DNA of 64,000 nt. Source: Lysobacter_K koreensis. Its GTDB lineage: Bacteria; Pseudomonadota; Gammaproteobacteria; Xanthomonadales; Xanthomonadaceae. Where the stretch lies: NCBI RefSeq assembly GCF_042677045.1, contig NZ_JBHTIH010000007.1:1-64000 (forward strand). Reading direction: 5' to 3'. Position numbers and translations under genes: made by a program. The notes under the pieces are model-generated. The model did no database searches. It saw only the letters and a list, made by a program, of their open reading frames with translations, and was not told the DNA's origin. Of the stretch, positions 27,550 through 38,070 are shown piece by piece. Each line of letters opens with the position of its first letter. The stretch's first letter is position 1.

Positions 27550-27723
27550 TCAGCCGACCACCTGGAAGTGGTAGCGCAGCGCGTAATAGATGACGTACAG
27601 CCACGACAGGATGCCGTGGACGATCGCCCACAGCAGCGATTTGTTCGCCGTCCAGGAAATCGCGATAGCCAGTGCGCTGCCGAAGCTGACACCGGCCCTG
27701 ACCGCCTCACCGCCCTTGCCCAT
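27550..27723 (-). CDS. Small membrane protein, 57 residues
   Basis: Read from the minus strand: ATG at 27723, stop at 27550-27552, 57 residues. The start (MGKGGEAVRAGVSFGSALAI) is basic, and it is followed by two hydrophobic segments around residues 14-22 and 30-48 (SLLWAIVHGILSWLYVIYYA), ending RYHFQVVG. I recognise no named family. Support: it fills the gap between thiC and the channel gene exactly, with an 18-nt gap after the thiC stop and 1 nt before the channel ATG, and it has membrane-like composition with sensible charge at both ends. It could be an accessory subunit of the channel. Confidence 0.7.
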   Translation of the reverse strand: MGKGGEAVRAGVSFGSALAIAISWTANKSLLWAIVHGILSWLYVIYYALRYHFQVVG

Positions 27724-27741
27724 CGTTGCGCCCCGGTGTGA

Positions 27742-29619
<1,878 letters not shown>

Positions 29620-29682
29620 GGCTTGCGTCCGGTGGCGGCGAGACGAAGCGGCGGCGCGCACCGCGCGCGGCGGTATCGCGAA

Positions 29683-29812
29683 GCTTCCCTACGGCGGTTC
29701 GGGAGCCGACGGGATCGCCGCGCTCCTTACGTGCATCAGGTTCGAAGGGTCTGTCTCAACCGCCGGCCTTCGTTGTATGGCCTGCGCGGTACCCCCGCTT
29801 CGGCGGGCATTT
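29683..29812 (-). ncRNA. TPP riboswitch (thi box) upstream of thiC
   Basis: On the minus strand the conserved elements appear in order: GCGGGGGTACC, a P3 hairpin closed by GGCC pairs, GGTTGAGA (the CUGAGA core), ACCCTTCGAACCTGAT, and finally CGTAGGGAAGC. These match the thi-box consensus (CUGAGA, ACCCUU-GAACCUGAU, GUAGGGAA). The last element is separated from the rest by an unusually long GC-rich arm, about 30 nt more than the minimal P4/P5 side. About 60 nt lie between the aptamer and the thiC ATG for the expression platform. Confidence 0.95.
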
Positions 29813-30059
29813 CACCACGGGTGGGCCCACGGGGCCAGCCACGGGGGCACGGCGCGTGCGCGCCGAGCGCAGCGCACCGGCTTCCGCGGTCCGCCGCGAC
29901 CGCGCGGGATTTGGCGTGGCGGCTGCGGTTGCGCCGATAATCCACCGGGCCGAGGCTCGCCAGTGCGGACCCCGACAAACCGCCGCCAGGCCCTGCCCTC
30001 TCTCCGACCCATCAGCACGCCCGCGCCGGGTGACGGCCGACGGCAGCAGGAGCACCACC
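29813..30059 (+). promoter_or_regulatory. thrB upstream region
   Basis: About 250 bp shared with the outward-facing thiC promoter. GATAAT at 29936-29941, with TTGGCG at 29911-29916 as a possible -35 (19-nt spacer), is the best plus-strand promoter candidate, giving a leader of about 110 nt to thrB. No threonine-rich leader peptide is evident. Confidence 0.35.
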
Positions 30060-31046
30060 ATGAATCCCCCCTGCCGCGACGCCGTCCGCGCCTTCGCCCC
30101 GGCCAGCGTCGGCAACATCGGCGTCGGCTTCGACCTGCTCGGTCATTCGATCGACGGCCCGCGCGATGTCGCGATCGTGCGCCGCATCGACGACCCGAGC
30201 GTGCGCATCGACGCGATCCGCGGTGAAGTCACCGGGGCCGAGATGTTGCCGCTGCAGCCGGCGCTAAACACCGCCGGGCGCGCGTTGCAGTGCCTGCGCG
30301 ACACACTCGGCTTGCCCTACGGTTTCGCCGTGGAGCTGGAGAAAGGCATCCCGGTCGGCTCCGGCCTCGGCGGTTCGGCCGCCTCGTGCGTGGCCGCGCT
30401 GGTCGCCGCGAACGCGCTGCTGGACACGCCGTTGCCGCGGGCGTCGCTGTATCCGTTCGCGCTGGATGGCGAATCGCTGTCCAGCGGCAGCCGCACCGGC
30501 GACAACGTCGCGCCGATGCTGCTCGGCGGCGTGGTCATGGCCACGGCGACCCGCATGATCGGCCTGGCCGTGCCCGACTGGCTGCACTGCGTGGTCGTGC
30601 ACCCCGAGCAGGTGCTGGAGACGCGCCGCGCGCGCGCGGTGCTGGCCGAGCCGGTGGCGCTGCCGCTGGTGGTCGCGCAGAGCGCGCACCTGGCGCTGTT
30701 CCTGACCGGCCTACAGCGCGGCGACGCCGAGCTGATCCGCGAAGGCCTGCACGACCTGCTGGTCGAGCCGCGGCGCGCGCCGCTGATCCCGGGTTTCGCC
30801 GCGGTCAAGGCCGCGGCCCTGGACCAGCGCGCGCTCGGCGCGAGCATCTCCGGTGGTGGCCCGAGCGTGTTCGCGTGGTTCGCGTCGCGCGCGGACGCGG
30901 AGGCCGCGGCGCCGGCGATGCGGTCGGCGTTCAACGACGCCGGCTTCGGGGCGCAGGCGCACGTGTCGCCGGTCGCCGGCCCGCGTGCCGACGTGCTCGC
31001 CGGTGCCAGCGTCGACGAAACGCTGCCGCGCGCGGCCCGCGCCTGA
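30060..31046 (+). CDS. thrB: Homoserine kinase
   Basis: A GHMP kinase that phosphorylates L-homoserine on the way to threonine. The 328-residue protein has the N-terminal APASVGNIGVGFD motif, the ATP-binding PVGSGLGGSAASCVAA loop near residue 100 and the C-terminal GASISGGGPSVFAWF motif, the full GHMP set. ATG 30060 begins just before the domain; the frame open to 29856 adds sequence of no family. In many proteobacteria thrB sits in thrABC; here no thrA or thrC lies next to it on either side within the window. Confidence 0.95.
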   Translation: MNPPCRDAVRAFAPASVGNIGVGFDLLGHSIDGPRDVAIVRRIDDPSVRIDAIRGEVTGAEMLPLQPALNTAGRALQCLRDTLGLPYGFAVELEKGIPVGSGLGGSAASCVAALVAANALLDTPLPRASLYPFALDGESLSSGSRTGDNVAPMLLGGVVMATATRMIGLAVPDWLHCVVVHPEQVLETRRARAVLAEPVALPLVVAQSAHLALFLTGLQRGDAELIREGLHDLLVEPRRAPLIPGFAAVKAAALDQRALGASISGGGPSVFAWFASRADAEAAAPAMRSAFNDAGFGAQAHVSPVAGPRADVLAGASVDETLPRAARA

Positions 31047-31082
31047 TTGCCGCGGGTCTGGGCGACCGGTAGGTTGCAACGC

Positions 31083-31694
31083 ATGACAATCCTCGCTCGC
31101 ATCGTCGCCGCCGCGCTGGGCTTCGCCCTCGCGGCCTGCACCACGCCCTCCGCGTCGCGGCACCAGATGGCGCACGACGCCTTCTTCGAACGCCTGTCGG
31201 CGCTGTGCGGCAAGGCCTTTGCCGGCCGCGTCGCGATCGACACGCCGGCCGCGACCGGCCCCGACCCGTTCACCGGGAAACCCCTCGTGATGCACGTGCG
31301 CGAATGCAGCACACGCGAGATCCGCATCCCGTTCCACGTCGGCGACGACCGCTCGCGCACCTGGGTCGTCACGCGCACCGCCCCCGGCCTGCGGCTCAAG
31401 CACGACCACCGCCACGCCGACGGCAGCGCCGATGCGGTGACGATGTACGGCGGCGATACCGCGGCTGCCGGCACGGAGACGCGCCAGGAATTTCCGGTCG
31501 ATGCCGACTCGCAGGCGATGTTCACGCGCGAAGGCCGCACGGTATCCAACGCCAACGTCTGGGCGATGGAGGTCGATCCTGACCGCGTGTTCGTCTACGA
31601 ACTGGCGCGCCCGGGCGGCCGCCTGTTCCGGGTCGAGTTCGACCTGAGCCAGCCGGTCGGACTGCCGCCAGCGCCGTGGGGCGCGAAAGACTAG
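31083..31694 (+). CDS. Putative lipoprotein of unknown function
   Basis: 203 residues. The signal peptide MTILARIVAAALGFALAACT has an LAAC lipobox with the cysteine at residue 19. The mature part contains HDAFFERLSALCGKAFAG, CSTREIRIPFHVG, LRLKHDHRHADGSADAVTMYGG and FRVEFDL, with HDHRH as a possible metal-binding cluster. I recall similar uncharacterised secreted proteins in Xanthomonads but no biochemical role. ATG 31083 is chosen for the signal peptide. The gene is 36 nt after thrB and may be co-transcribed. Confidence 0.75.
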   Translation: MTILARIVAAALGFALAACTTPSASRHQMAHDAFFERLSALCGKAFAGRVAIDTPAATGPDPFTGKPLVMHVRECSTREIRIPFHVGDDRSRTWVVTRTAPGLRLKHDHRHADGSADAVTMYGGDTAAAGTETRQEFPVDADSQAMFTREGRTVSNANVWAMEVDPDRVFVYELARPGGRLFRVEFDLSQPVGLPPAPWGAKD

Positions 31695-31705
31695 CGCCGC
31701 CAAAG

Positions 31706-31743
31706 CCCCTCTCCCGTCGGGAGAGGGGTTGGGGTGAGGGTTC
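31706..31743. repeat. REP-like CCCTCTCCCG palindrome
   Basis: A CCCCTCTCCCG..CGGGAGAGGGG stem (31706-31728) followed by TTGGGGTGAGGG, the reverse orientation of the element next to hemL. It follows the lipoprotein stop by 12 nt. Confidence 0.8.
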
Positions 31744-31845
31744 GGTGGAGCCGCGATAGTGAGCCGCTGTCAAGCAATCAGCGTCCGCGTAACGACGCGA
31801 GCTGAAGAGCTCTACGAGCGCTCCATCACTGCCACGTCGCCGAAC

Positions 31846-31893
31846 CCTCATCCGCCCTGCGGGCACCTTCTCCCGGAGGGAGAAGGGAATGAG
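31846..31893. repeat. REP-like double hairpin (CCTTCTCCC type)
   Basis: CTCATCCGCCCTGCGGGC is followed by a second stem, CCTTCTCCC / GGGAGAAGG (31866-31886). It lies about 18 nt downstream of the RND pump stop and could limit transcription from both sides. Confidence 0.75.
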
Positions 31894-31910
31894 AGCGACG
31901 CACGCATCGT

Positions 31911-34900
31911 TCAAGCCGCCGTCGGCACCTTGATCTTGAACCACGCCGCGTACAGCGCCGGCAGGAACAGCAGCGTCAGCACCGTCGCGACCAGCAACCC
32001 GCCCATGATCGCCACCGCCATCGGCCCGAAGAACGCACTGCGCGACAGCGGGATCATCGCCAGGATCGCGGCCAGCGCGGTCAGCACGATCGGGCGGAAG
32101 CGGCGCACGGTCGCCTCCACGATTGCCTGCCACGGCTGCGCGCCTTCGCCGCGGTCCTGCTCGATCTGGTCGACCAGGATCACCGAGTTGCGCATGATCA
32201 TCCCCGACAGCGCGATCGTGCCGAGCATCGCCACGAACCCGAACGGCACCCGGAACACAAGCAGGAACAGCGTCACGCCGATCAAGCCCAGTGGCGCGGT
32301 CAGCAGCACCATGATGCTGCGCGAGAAGCTGCGCAGCTGCAGCATCAGCAAGGTGAACACCGCAAACAGGAACAACGGAACGCCGGCGACGATCGAGTCC
32401 TGGCCGCGCGCCGAATCCTCGACGCTGCCGCCGACCTCGACCGCGTAGCCGTACGGCAGGCCCGCGCGGATGCCGTCCAGGGTCGGCGAGATCTGCGCCA
32501 TCACCGATGCCGGCTGGGTGCCGTCGTAGATGTCGGCGCGCACGGTCATCGTCGGCTGGCGGTCGCGGTGCCAGATGATGCCTTCCTCGAAGCCATACTC
32601 GAGCGTGGCGACCTGGTTCAGCGGCACCGCCTTGCCGCTGGCGGTCGGCCCGCTCCCAGTAGGAATCATCAGGCTGCCGAGCATGTCCAGCTGCAGGCGC
32701 TCCTCGTCCGGCCCACGCAACAGCATCTCGACCAGCTCGTTGCCCTCGCGGTAGGTGCTGATGTGCGATCCCGACAGCGAGCCGGACAGGAACTGCGCGA
32801 TCTGTGCCGAACTGATCCCCAGCGCGCGGGCGCGTTCCTGGTCGACCTGCAGGCGCACGACCTTGTTCGGCTCGTCCCAGTCGAGGTTGACGTTGGCCAC
32901 GTGCGGGTTGGCGCCGATCTTCTCGCGCACCTGGTAGGCGATCGCGCGCACCTGGTCGATGTGCTCGCCCGAGACCCGGAACTGCACCGGGTAGCCGACC
33001 GGCGGGCCGTTCTCCAGCCGCGTCACGCGCAGTTGCAGCTCCGGGAACTGCGGGATCACCTCGGCGATCATCCACTCGCGGATCGCCTCGCGCGCCTCCA
33101 CGCTTTCGGGCATCAGCACGAACTGGGCGAAGTTCGCCGCCGGCAGCTGCTGGTCGAGCGGCAGATAAAAGCGCGGCGAGCCGGTGCCGACGTACGCCAC
33201 GTAGTTGTCCAGGTCCTGGCGTTGCTTGAGCACGGCTTCGAGCTTCCTGGCCTGCGCCGCGGTCGCGCGCAGCGAGCTGCCCTCGGCCAGCTCCATGTCC
33301 ACCATCAGCTCCGGCCGCACCGAGTCGGGGAAGAACTGCTGCGGCACGAAGCGGAACAGCAGCACCGAGGCCACGAATGCGGCGATGGTGACGCCGATCA
33401 CCAGCCAGCGCCGGCGCACGCAGAACACCAGCAAGCGGCGGAAGCGCGCGTAGAACGGCGTGTCGTACGGATCGTGGTCCTGGCCGTCGTGCACGGCCGG
33501 AGCGATGAAGTCGGCGAAACGGGGGAACTGCACGGCCCAGCGCGCGCGCTGCGCGTGCCAACGCGCGGCCAAGGACCCGGGCTTGAGCGCGGCGGCGTGG
33601 CCATGGTCCGGCAGCAGCTTGTCGCCCAGGTACGGGATGAACGCGACCGCGGCGACCCACGACACCAGCAGCGCGATCGTGACCACCTGGAACAGCGAGC
33701 GGGTGTACTCGCCGGTGCTCGAGGCCGCGGTCGCAATCGGCAGGAAGCCGGCCGCGGTGATCAGGGTCCCGGTCAGCATCGGAAACGCGGTGCTGTCCCA
33801 GGCGAACGCGGCGGCCTTGATGCGGCTGAAGCCCTGCTCCATCTTGATCGCCATCATCTCCACGGCAATGATCGCGTCGTCGACCAGCAACCCGAGCGAC
33901 AGCACCAGCGCGCCCAACGAGATCTTGTGCAGGCCGACGCCGAAGAACGCCATCACCGCGAACGTCATCGCCAGCACCAGCGGGATCGACAACGCCACCA
34001 CCAGGCCGGTGCGCAGGCCGAGCGAGAAGAAGCTCACCAGCAGCACGATCGCCACCGCCTCGGTCAGCACCTTGATGAACTCGCCGACCGATTCCTCGAC
34101 CGCCGCGGGCTGGTCGGAGACCTTGCGCAATTGCATGCCGGCCGGCAGCGTTTTCTGCAGCGCGGCGAACTCGCTTTCCAGCGTCGCGCCGAGTTGGAGG
34201 ATGTCGCCGCCGGACTTCATCGCCACGCCAATGCCGATCGCGTCCTCGCCCATGAAGCGCATCTGCGGCGCCGGCGGGTCGGCGAAGCCGCGGTGCACGT
34301 CGGCGACATCGCCGAGGCGGAACGTGCGGTCGCCGACCCGAATCGGGAACGCGCGGATCTGCTCGACCGAAGTGAAGCGGCCGTCGACACGCAACGGCAC
34401 GCGGCTGCTGTTGGTCTCGAAGAACCCCGCCGGCGCGATCGCGTTCTGCTGGTTCAGGGCCTCGCCGACCGCGGCCGCCGGCACGCCGAGCGTCGCCAGC
34501 TTGGTGTTCGACAGCTCGACCCAGATCTTCTCGTCCTGCACCCCGAACAGCTCGATCTTGCCGACGTCGGGCTGGTCCTGCAGCGCGAGCTGCACGCGCT
34601 CGGCGTAGTCCTTCAGCACCGCGTAGTCGAAGCCCGGCCCGGTCAGCGCGTAGATGTTGCCGAAGGTGTCGCCGAACTCGTCGTTGAAGAACGGGCCGAT
34701 CACGTCGCGGGGCAACGTCGCCTTGATGTCGCCGATCTTCTTGCGCACCTGGTACCACAGCGGCGCGATCTCGCTGGAACGCATCGAGTCGCGCGCGGCG
34801 AAGATCACCTGCGACTCGCCGGCGCGCGAGTACGAGCGGATGAACTCGTACTCGCCGGTTTCCATCAGCTTCTTCTCGATCCGCTCGGTCACCTGCTGCG

Positions 34901-35084
34901 CGACCTCTTCCGCGGTCGCCCCCGGCCACAGCGTGCGCACCACCATCACCTTGAAGGTGAACGCCGGGTCCTCGCTGCGGCCCAGCTTCAGGTACGAGAC
35001 CGCGCCGGCGAGTGCCATCACCAGCATCGCGTAGACGATCAGGCTGCGGTGGCGCAGCGCCCATTCGGAAAGGTTGAAGCGCAT
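31911..35084 (-). CDS. RND efflux transporter, inner-membrane permease
   Basis: 1057 residues, the normal length for an HAE1-type RND pump with 12 transmembrane helices and two large periplasmic loops. It starts MRFNLSEWALRHRSLIVYAM. The proton-relay helix TM4 reads LGLLVDDAIIAVEMMAIKME with the paired aspartates. The second half has the matching PFGFVAMLGTIALSGMIMRNSVI segment. It exports drugs or toxic compounds with the adaptor gene immediately upstream and an outer-membrane TolC, for which the tolC gene at 38.07 kb is a candidate. Sequence resembles the TriC/VexF-like subgroup; the substrate range is not predictable. Confidence 0.95.
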   Translation of the reverse strand: MRFNLSEWALRHRSLIVYAMLVMALAGAVSYLKLGRSEDPAFTFKVMVVRTLWPGATAEEVAQQVTERIEKKLMETGEYEFIRSYSRAGESQVIFAARDSMRSSEIAPLWYQVRKKIGDIKATLPRDVIGPFFNDEFGDTFGNIYALTGPGFDYAVLKDYAERVQLALQDQPDVGKIELFGVQDEKIWVELSNTKLATLGVPAAAVGEALNQQNAIAPAGFFETNSSRVPLRVDGRFTSVEQIRAFPIRVGDRTFRLGDVADVHRGFADPPAPQMRFMGEDAIGIGVAMKSGGDILQLGATLESEFAALQKTLPAGMQLRKVSDQPAAVEESVGEFIKVLTEAVAIVLLVSFFSLGLRTGLVVALSIPLVLAMTFAVMAFFGVGLHKISLGALVLSLGLLVDDAIIAVEMMAIKMEQGFSRIKAAAFAWDSTAFPMLTGTLITAAGFLPIATAASSTGEYTRSLFQVVTIALLVSWVAAVAFIPYLGDKLLPDHGHAAALKPGSLAARWHAQRARWAVQFPRFADFIAPAVHDGQDHDPYDTPFYARFRRLLVFCVRRRWLVIGVTIAAFVASVLLFRFVPQQFFPDSVRPELMVDMELAEGSSLRATAAQARKLEAVLKQRQDLDNYVAYVGTGSPRFYLPLDQQLPAANFAQFVLMPESVEAREAIREWMIAEVIPQFPELQLRVTRLENGPPVGYPVQFRVSGEHIDQVRAIAYQVREKIGANPHVANVNLDWDEPNKVVRLQVDQERARALGISSAQIAQFLSGSLSGSHISTYREGNELVEMLLRGPDEERLQLDMLGSLMIPTGSGPTASGKAVPLNQVATLEYGFEEGIIWHRDRQPTMTVRADIYDGTQPASVMAQISPTLDGIRAGLPYGYAVEVGGSVEDSARGQDSIVAGVPLFLFAVFTLLMLQLRSFSRSIMVLLTAPLGLIGVTLFLLVFRVPFGFVAMLGTIALSGMIMRNSVILVDQIEQDRGEGAQPWQAIVEATVRRFRPIVLTALAAILAMIPLSRSAFFGPMAVAIMGGLLVATVLTLLFLPALYAAWFKIKVPTAA

Positions 35085-35110
35085 GAGTCAGGGGCTCGTT
35101 GGCTGTTGCG

Positions 35111-35228
35111 CCCTCTCCCGCTTACGGGAGAGGGCTGGGGTGAGGGCGCTCGGGGGTTGCGGCGCGACCTGATCATTGCCGCGCCCCCATCCCAACCCTT
35201 CCCCCGAAATCGGGGGAAGGGCGAAGGT
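35111..35228. repeat. Two REP-like palindromes between the adaptor and RND genes
   Basis: First: a perfect CCCTCTCCCG / CGGGAGAGGG stem at 35111-35134, with GGGGTGAGGG after it. Second: CCCTTCCCCCG / CGGGGGAAGGG at 35196-35221, preceded by CATCCCAA. The two lie in opposite orientation inside the 200-nt gap within an otherwise ordinary efflux operon, where they could tune pump expression relative to adaptor. Confidence 0.8.
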
Positions 35229-35284
35229 GACGCGCGGGAGCCGCATCAGGATGACCATCGCCGCTGGGGCTTCTTCTGCTTCGA

Positions 35285-36385
35285 CTACTGCGTTTTTATG
35301 GGCCGGTTGTCGCGATCCACGGGCACCACCTTCTGCCCCGCGCGCAGCAGGTGGCCACCGGCGGCGACCACCCAGTCGTTCGCGTCCAGACCGCCTTTGA
35401 CCGGCGCGCGGTCCTGGCCGTAGGGGCCGACCTGGACCGGCTGCAGCTTGAGCGTGGAAGTCGCGGGATCGACCACGAACACCGCCGCGCCGTTGCCACT
35501 GCGTTGCAACGCGGCCAGCGGCACGCTCAACCCGCCGTTGCCGGCCTGCGGCAGGTAGACCCGCGCGCTCTGGCCCAACTCGAAGGTGCCCGCCGGCGCG
35601 GCGACGGTGACCCGCGCGGCGTAGGTGCGCGAGGCCGGGTCGGCGGCCGGCGCGATCTCGCGCACGCGACCGGGCCAGCGCTGGCCGGGCTGCGACCACA
35701 CCTCGACCAGTACCGACGCGCCCGGCTTGAGGGTCGCGATCGCGCTTTCGGACACCGCGAACGCGACCTCGCGCGCGCCGTCGGAGGCGAGGGTGAACAC
35801 CGTCTGCCCGGCCCCGACCACCTGCCCGGCTTCGGCGCTGCGCGCGGCGATCACGCCCGCGCTCGGCGCGCGCAGCTGGGTGTAGGCACTCTGGTTGCTG
35901 GCCACGTCGAGGTTGGCGCGGGCGGCGTTGACCTGGCCCTGGGCCGCGGCGGCGGCCGCGTTCTGCGCATCGATGGTCGAGCGGCTGACCAGTTGCTCGC
36001 GGCCGAGCGTGGCGTAGCGCGCCTGGTCGGCGCGCGCGCGGCCCAGTTCGGCCTGCGCGGCGGCCAGTTGCGCCTGCGCGGCGCGCGCCTGCGCCTGCAG
36101 GTCGCCGGCATCGAGCACCGCGAGCAGGTCGCCGCGGCGGACGTGGTCGCCAACGTCGACCTTGCGCTCGACCAGGTGACCACCGACCCGGAACGCGAGC
36201 GGGCTTTCCTCGCGCGCGCGGACTTCGCCCGCGTACGCCGCCACCGAATCGCCGGCCGCGACCGGGTGCGCAACGAGCACAGGCCGCGCGGCCTCGACGA
36301 CCTCGGGCGGGGCACCGCAACCGGCCAACAGCGCGGCGGTGGCGGTGATGCTGAACAACGCACCGGTGCGGGGTCGGATGGACAT
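35285..36385 (-). CDS. RND efflux periplasmic adaptor (membrane fusion protein)
   Basis: 366 residues. A lipoprotein-type signal (ALLAGCGAPPE) places the lipidated cysteine near residue 23. It is followed by the barrel-sandwich and hairpin layout of RND adaptors: VRAREESPLAFRVGGHLVERKV, DVGDHVRRGDLLAVLD, a coiled-coil hairpin about residues 95-165, and the second half-motif LRAPSAGVIAARSAEAGQVV. ATG 36385 has a GAGG site in front; an in-frame TTG 4 codons upstream is less likely. It is the first gene of the operon with the RND permease and is divergent from the TetR regulator. Confidence 0.93.
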   Translation of the reverse strand: MSIRPRTGALFSITATAALLAGCGAPPEVVEAARPVLVAHPVAAGDSVAAYAGEVRAREESPLAFRVGGHLVERKVDVGDHVRRGDLLAVLDAGDLQAQARAAQAQLAAAQAELGRARADQARYATLGREQLVSRSTIDAQNAAAAAAQGQVNAARANLDVASNQSAYTQLRAPSAGVIAARSAEAGQVVGAGQTVFTLASDGAREVAFAVSESAIATLKPGASVLVEVWSQPGQRWPGRVREIAPAADPASRTYAARVTVAAPAGTFELGQSARVYLPQAGNGGLSVPLAALQRSGNGAAVFVVDPATSTLKLQPVQVGPYGQDRAPVKGGLDANDWVVAAGGHLLRAGQKVVPVDRDNRPIKTQ

Positions 36386-36456
36386 GGCGCGCCTCAAGGA
36401 TGATTAATGAACTTTGCAGTACTGTATAAATATCGAACCGCTTAGTCTAGTATTCA
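36386..36456. promoter_or_regulatory. Divergent promoter/operator region between the efflux operon and tetR
   Basis: A strikingly AT-rich 70 bp in a GC-rich genome. It holds a near-perfect palindrome TGCAGTACTGTA (36415-36426) and TATAAATAT beside it. On the minus strand TTGAAT and GATATT, 17 nt apart, could form the efflux operon promoter, so the palindrome would lie just downstream of its -10, where a TetR repressor would block it. Confidence 0.5.
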
Positions 36457-37152
36457 ATGATGATTTCAGACCGCAAACCCGAGCAAGCCACCACCGCCGC
36501 CGACCCGTCGGTCCGGACCGACGCCAGGTCCGTCGGCCCCGGCCGACCCAAGGACCTGGGCAAGCGCGCGGCGATCCTCGATGCGGCGCGGCGGATGTTC
36601 ACCACGAACGGCTTCGACGGCGCCAGCATGGACCAGATCGCGGCTGCGGCCGGCGTCTCCAAGCTCACCGTCTACAGCCACTTCGGCGACAAGGAGACCC
36701 TGTACGTCTCGGTCGTGAAGTCCTACTGCGAGCAGCAGCTGCCGTCGACGCTGTTCGAGGCCGAGCCGCAGTTGCCGCTGCGCGAACGCCTGATGGCGAT
36801 CGCGCAGGCGTTCTATTCGATGATCAGCAACCCCGAGGCCATCGCCGGCCACCGCATGCTGTGCACGCCGCAGCTGGCCGATTCGTCGCTGCCGCAGCTG
36901 TTCTGGGAAGCGGGGCCCAAGCGCGTCCAGGACGAGTTCGCGGCACTGCTGGAACGGCGCATCGCCAGCGGCGAACTCGATATCCCCGATGTGGAGCGCG
37001 CCGCCTCGCAGTTCTTCTGCCTCCTCAAGGGCGAGGCGCATGCGCGGCTGGTGTTCGGCTGCGGCGCGGCCTGCGACTTCGACGTCGACGCGCACGTGGC
37101 CGCGACCGTGGAGCTGTTCCTGCGCGCCTATGCGACCGGACGCCAGCGGTGA
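36457..37152 (+). CDS. TetR/AcrR family transcriptional repressor
   Basis: 231 residues. The N-terminal DNA-binding domain occupies about residues 25-85: KRAAILDAARRMFTTNGFDG, then MDQIAAAAGVSKLTVYSHFG, the typical TetR helix-turn-helix with the YxHFxxK signature. An unusually long basic and Asp/Ser-rich lead of about 30 residues precedes it. The C-terminal ligand domain includes a TetR C-terminal module (FEAEPQLPLRERLMAIAQAF). Divergent from the adaptor-pump operon with a palindrome between the starts, so it most likely represses that pump and itself. No clear ribosome site precedes the double ATG. Confidence 0.93.
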   Translation: MMISDRKPEQATTAADPSVRTDARSVGPGRPKDLGKRAAILDAARRMFTTNGFDGASMDQIAAAAGVSKLTVYSHFGDKETLYVSVVKSYCEQQLPSTLFEAEPQLPLRERLMAIAQAFYSMISNPEAIAGHRMLCTPQLADSSLPQLFWEAGPKRVQDEFAALLERRIASGELDIPDVERAASQFFCLLKGEAHARLVFGCGAACDFDVDAHVAATVELFLRAYATGRQR

Positions 37153-37329
37153 TTCCTGCCGGGTTGACGCCTGGCCGCCGACGGCATTGGCTACATCAGT
37201 ACTGGTTACCTTTGGCACTCAGTGTGCGGCGCCGCCAGCGGTGATCCTGCGCACGCCCGCCGGCAAGCCGACGCGGCAATCCCTCCCCGGTAGAATGCAC
37301 GGCCTCCCGCGCTGACCCCACAAGCCCCG

Positions 37330-38001
37330 ATGACGACGCTCGATTACGCCAAAGCCCGCGAACTGATGGTCGAACAACAGGTTCGGCCCTGGGAGGTGCT
37401 CGACCCGCGCGTGCTCGAGGTGCTGTCGACGCTGCCGCGCGAGCAGTTCGCCCCGGCCGCGCACCGCAACCTGGCGTACGCCGACGTCGCCCTGCCGCTG
37501 GGCCATGGCGAGTCGATGATGAAGCCGGTGGTCGAAGGCCGCTCCCTGCAGGCGCTGGACCTGGCGCCGGGAGACGACGTGCTCGAGATCGGCACCGGCA
37601 GCGGGTTCCTGACCGCCTGCCTCGCCCGCCTCGCGCGCGAGGTCGTCAGCCTCGAGATCCACCCCGACCTCGCCGACGCCGCGCGCCGGCAGCTGGCCGC
37701 GCAGGCGATCGGCAACGCCCGGGTCGAGACCGTCGACGCATTTGCGTTCGATACCGACCGCCGCTTCAGCGCGATCTGCGTGACCGGTGCGGTGACCGAC
37801 ATTCCGCAGCAGTTCCTGCGCTGGCTGCAGCCCGGTGGCCGCATGTTCGTGGTCCGCGGCCGCTCGCCGGCGATGGAAGCGGTGCTGCTGCAGGCCGGCG
37901 CCGACGGCGACGCTGTCAACGGCGCGCGCATCGCTTCGTTGTTTGAAACCGATCTCCCCTATCTCGTCGGCGCGGCCCCCGCGCCGACGTTCGAATTTTA
38001 A
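37330..38001 (+). CDS. pcm: Protein-L-isoaspartate O-methyltransferase family protein
   Basis: 223 residues of the PCMT family, which methylates isoaspartyl residues to start repair of aged proteins. The family motifs are present: ARELMVEQQVRPWEVLD at the start, REQFAP, YADVALPLGHGESMMKPV, and the SAM-binding VLEIGTGSGFLTACLA near 82, followed by VVSLEIHPDLA. The PCMT active-site threonine/serine position reads GHGESMMKP, differing slightly from GxGxTISxP of classical Pcm, so substrate specificity may differ. A TAGAAT hexamer at 37291-37296 is a -10 candidate. The gene precedes tolC by 69 nt in the same direction. Confidence 0.85.
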   Translation: MTTLDYAKARELMVEQQVRPWEVLDPRVLEVLSTLPREQFAPAAHRNLAYADVALPLGHGESMMKPVVEGRSLQALDLAPGDDVLEIGTGSGFLTACLARLAREVVSLEIHPDLADAARRQLAAQAIGNARVETVDAFAFDTDRRFSAICVTGAVTDIPQQFLRWLQPGGRMFVVRGRSPAMEAVLLQAGADGDAVNGARIASLFETDLPYLVGAAPAPTFEF

Positions 38002-38070
38002 TGCGAGTCCCTCGCAACACCCCGCACATCCATGTGCGGACTTCTAAATAAAAACGGACAAGGACACCGC

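Noticed and set aside
32568..35423. 951-codon open frame on the plus strand
   Set aside because: Antisense to the RND permease with no recognisable domain; arises from third-position GC bias.
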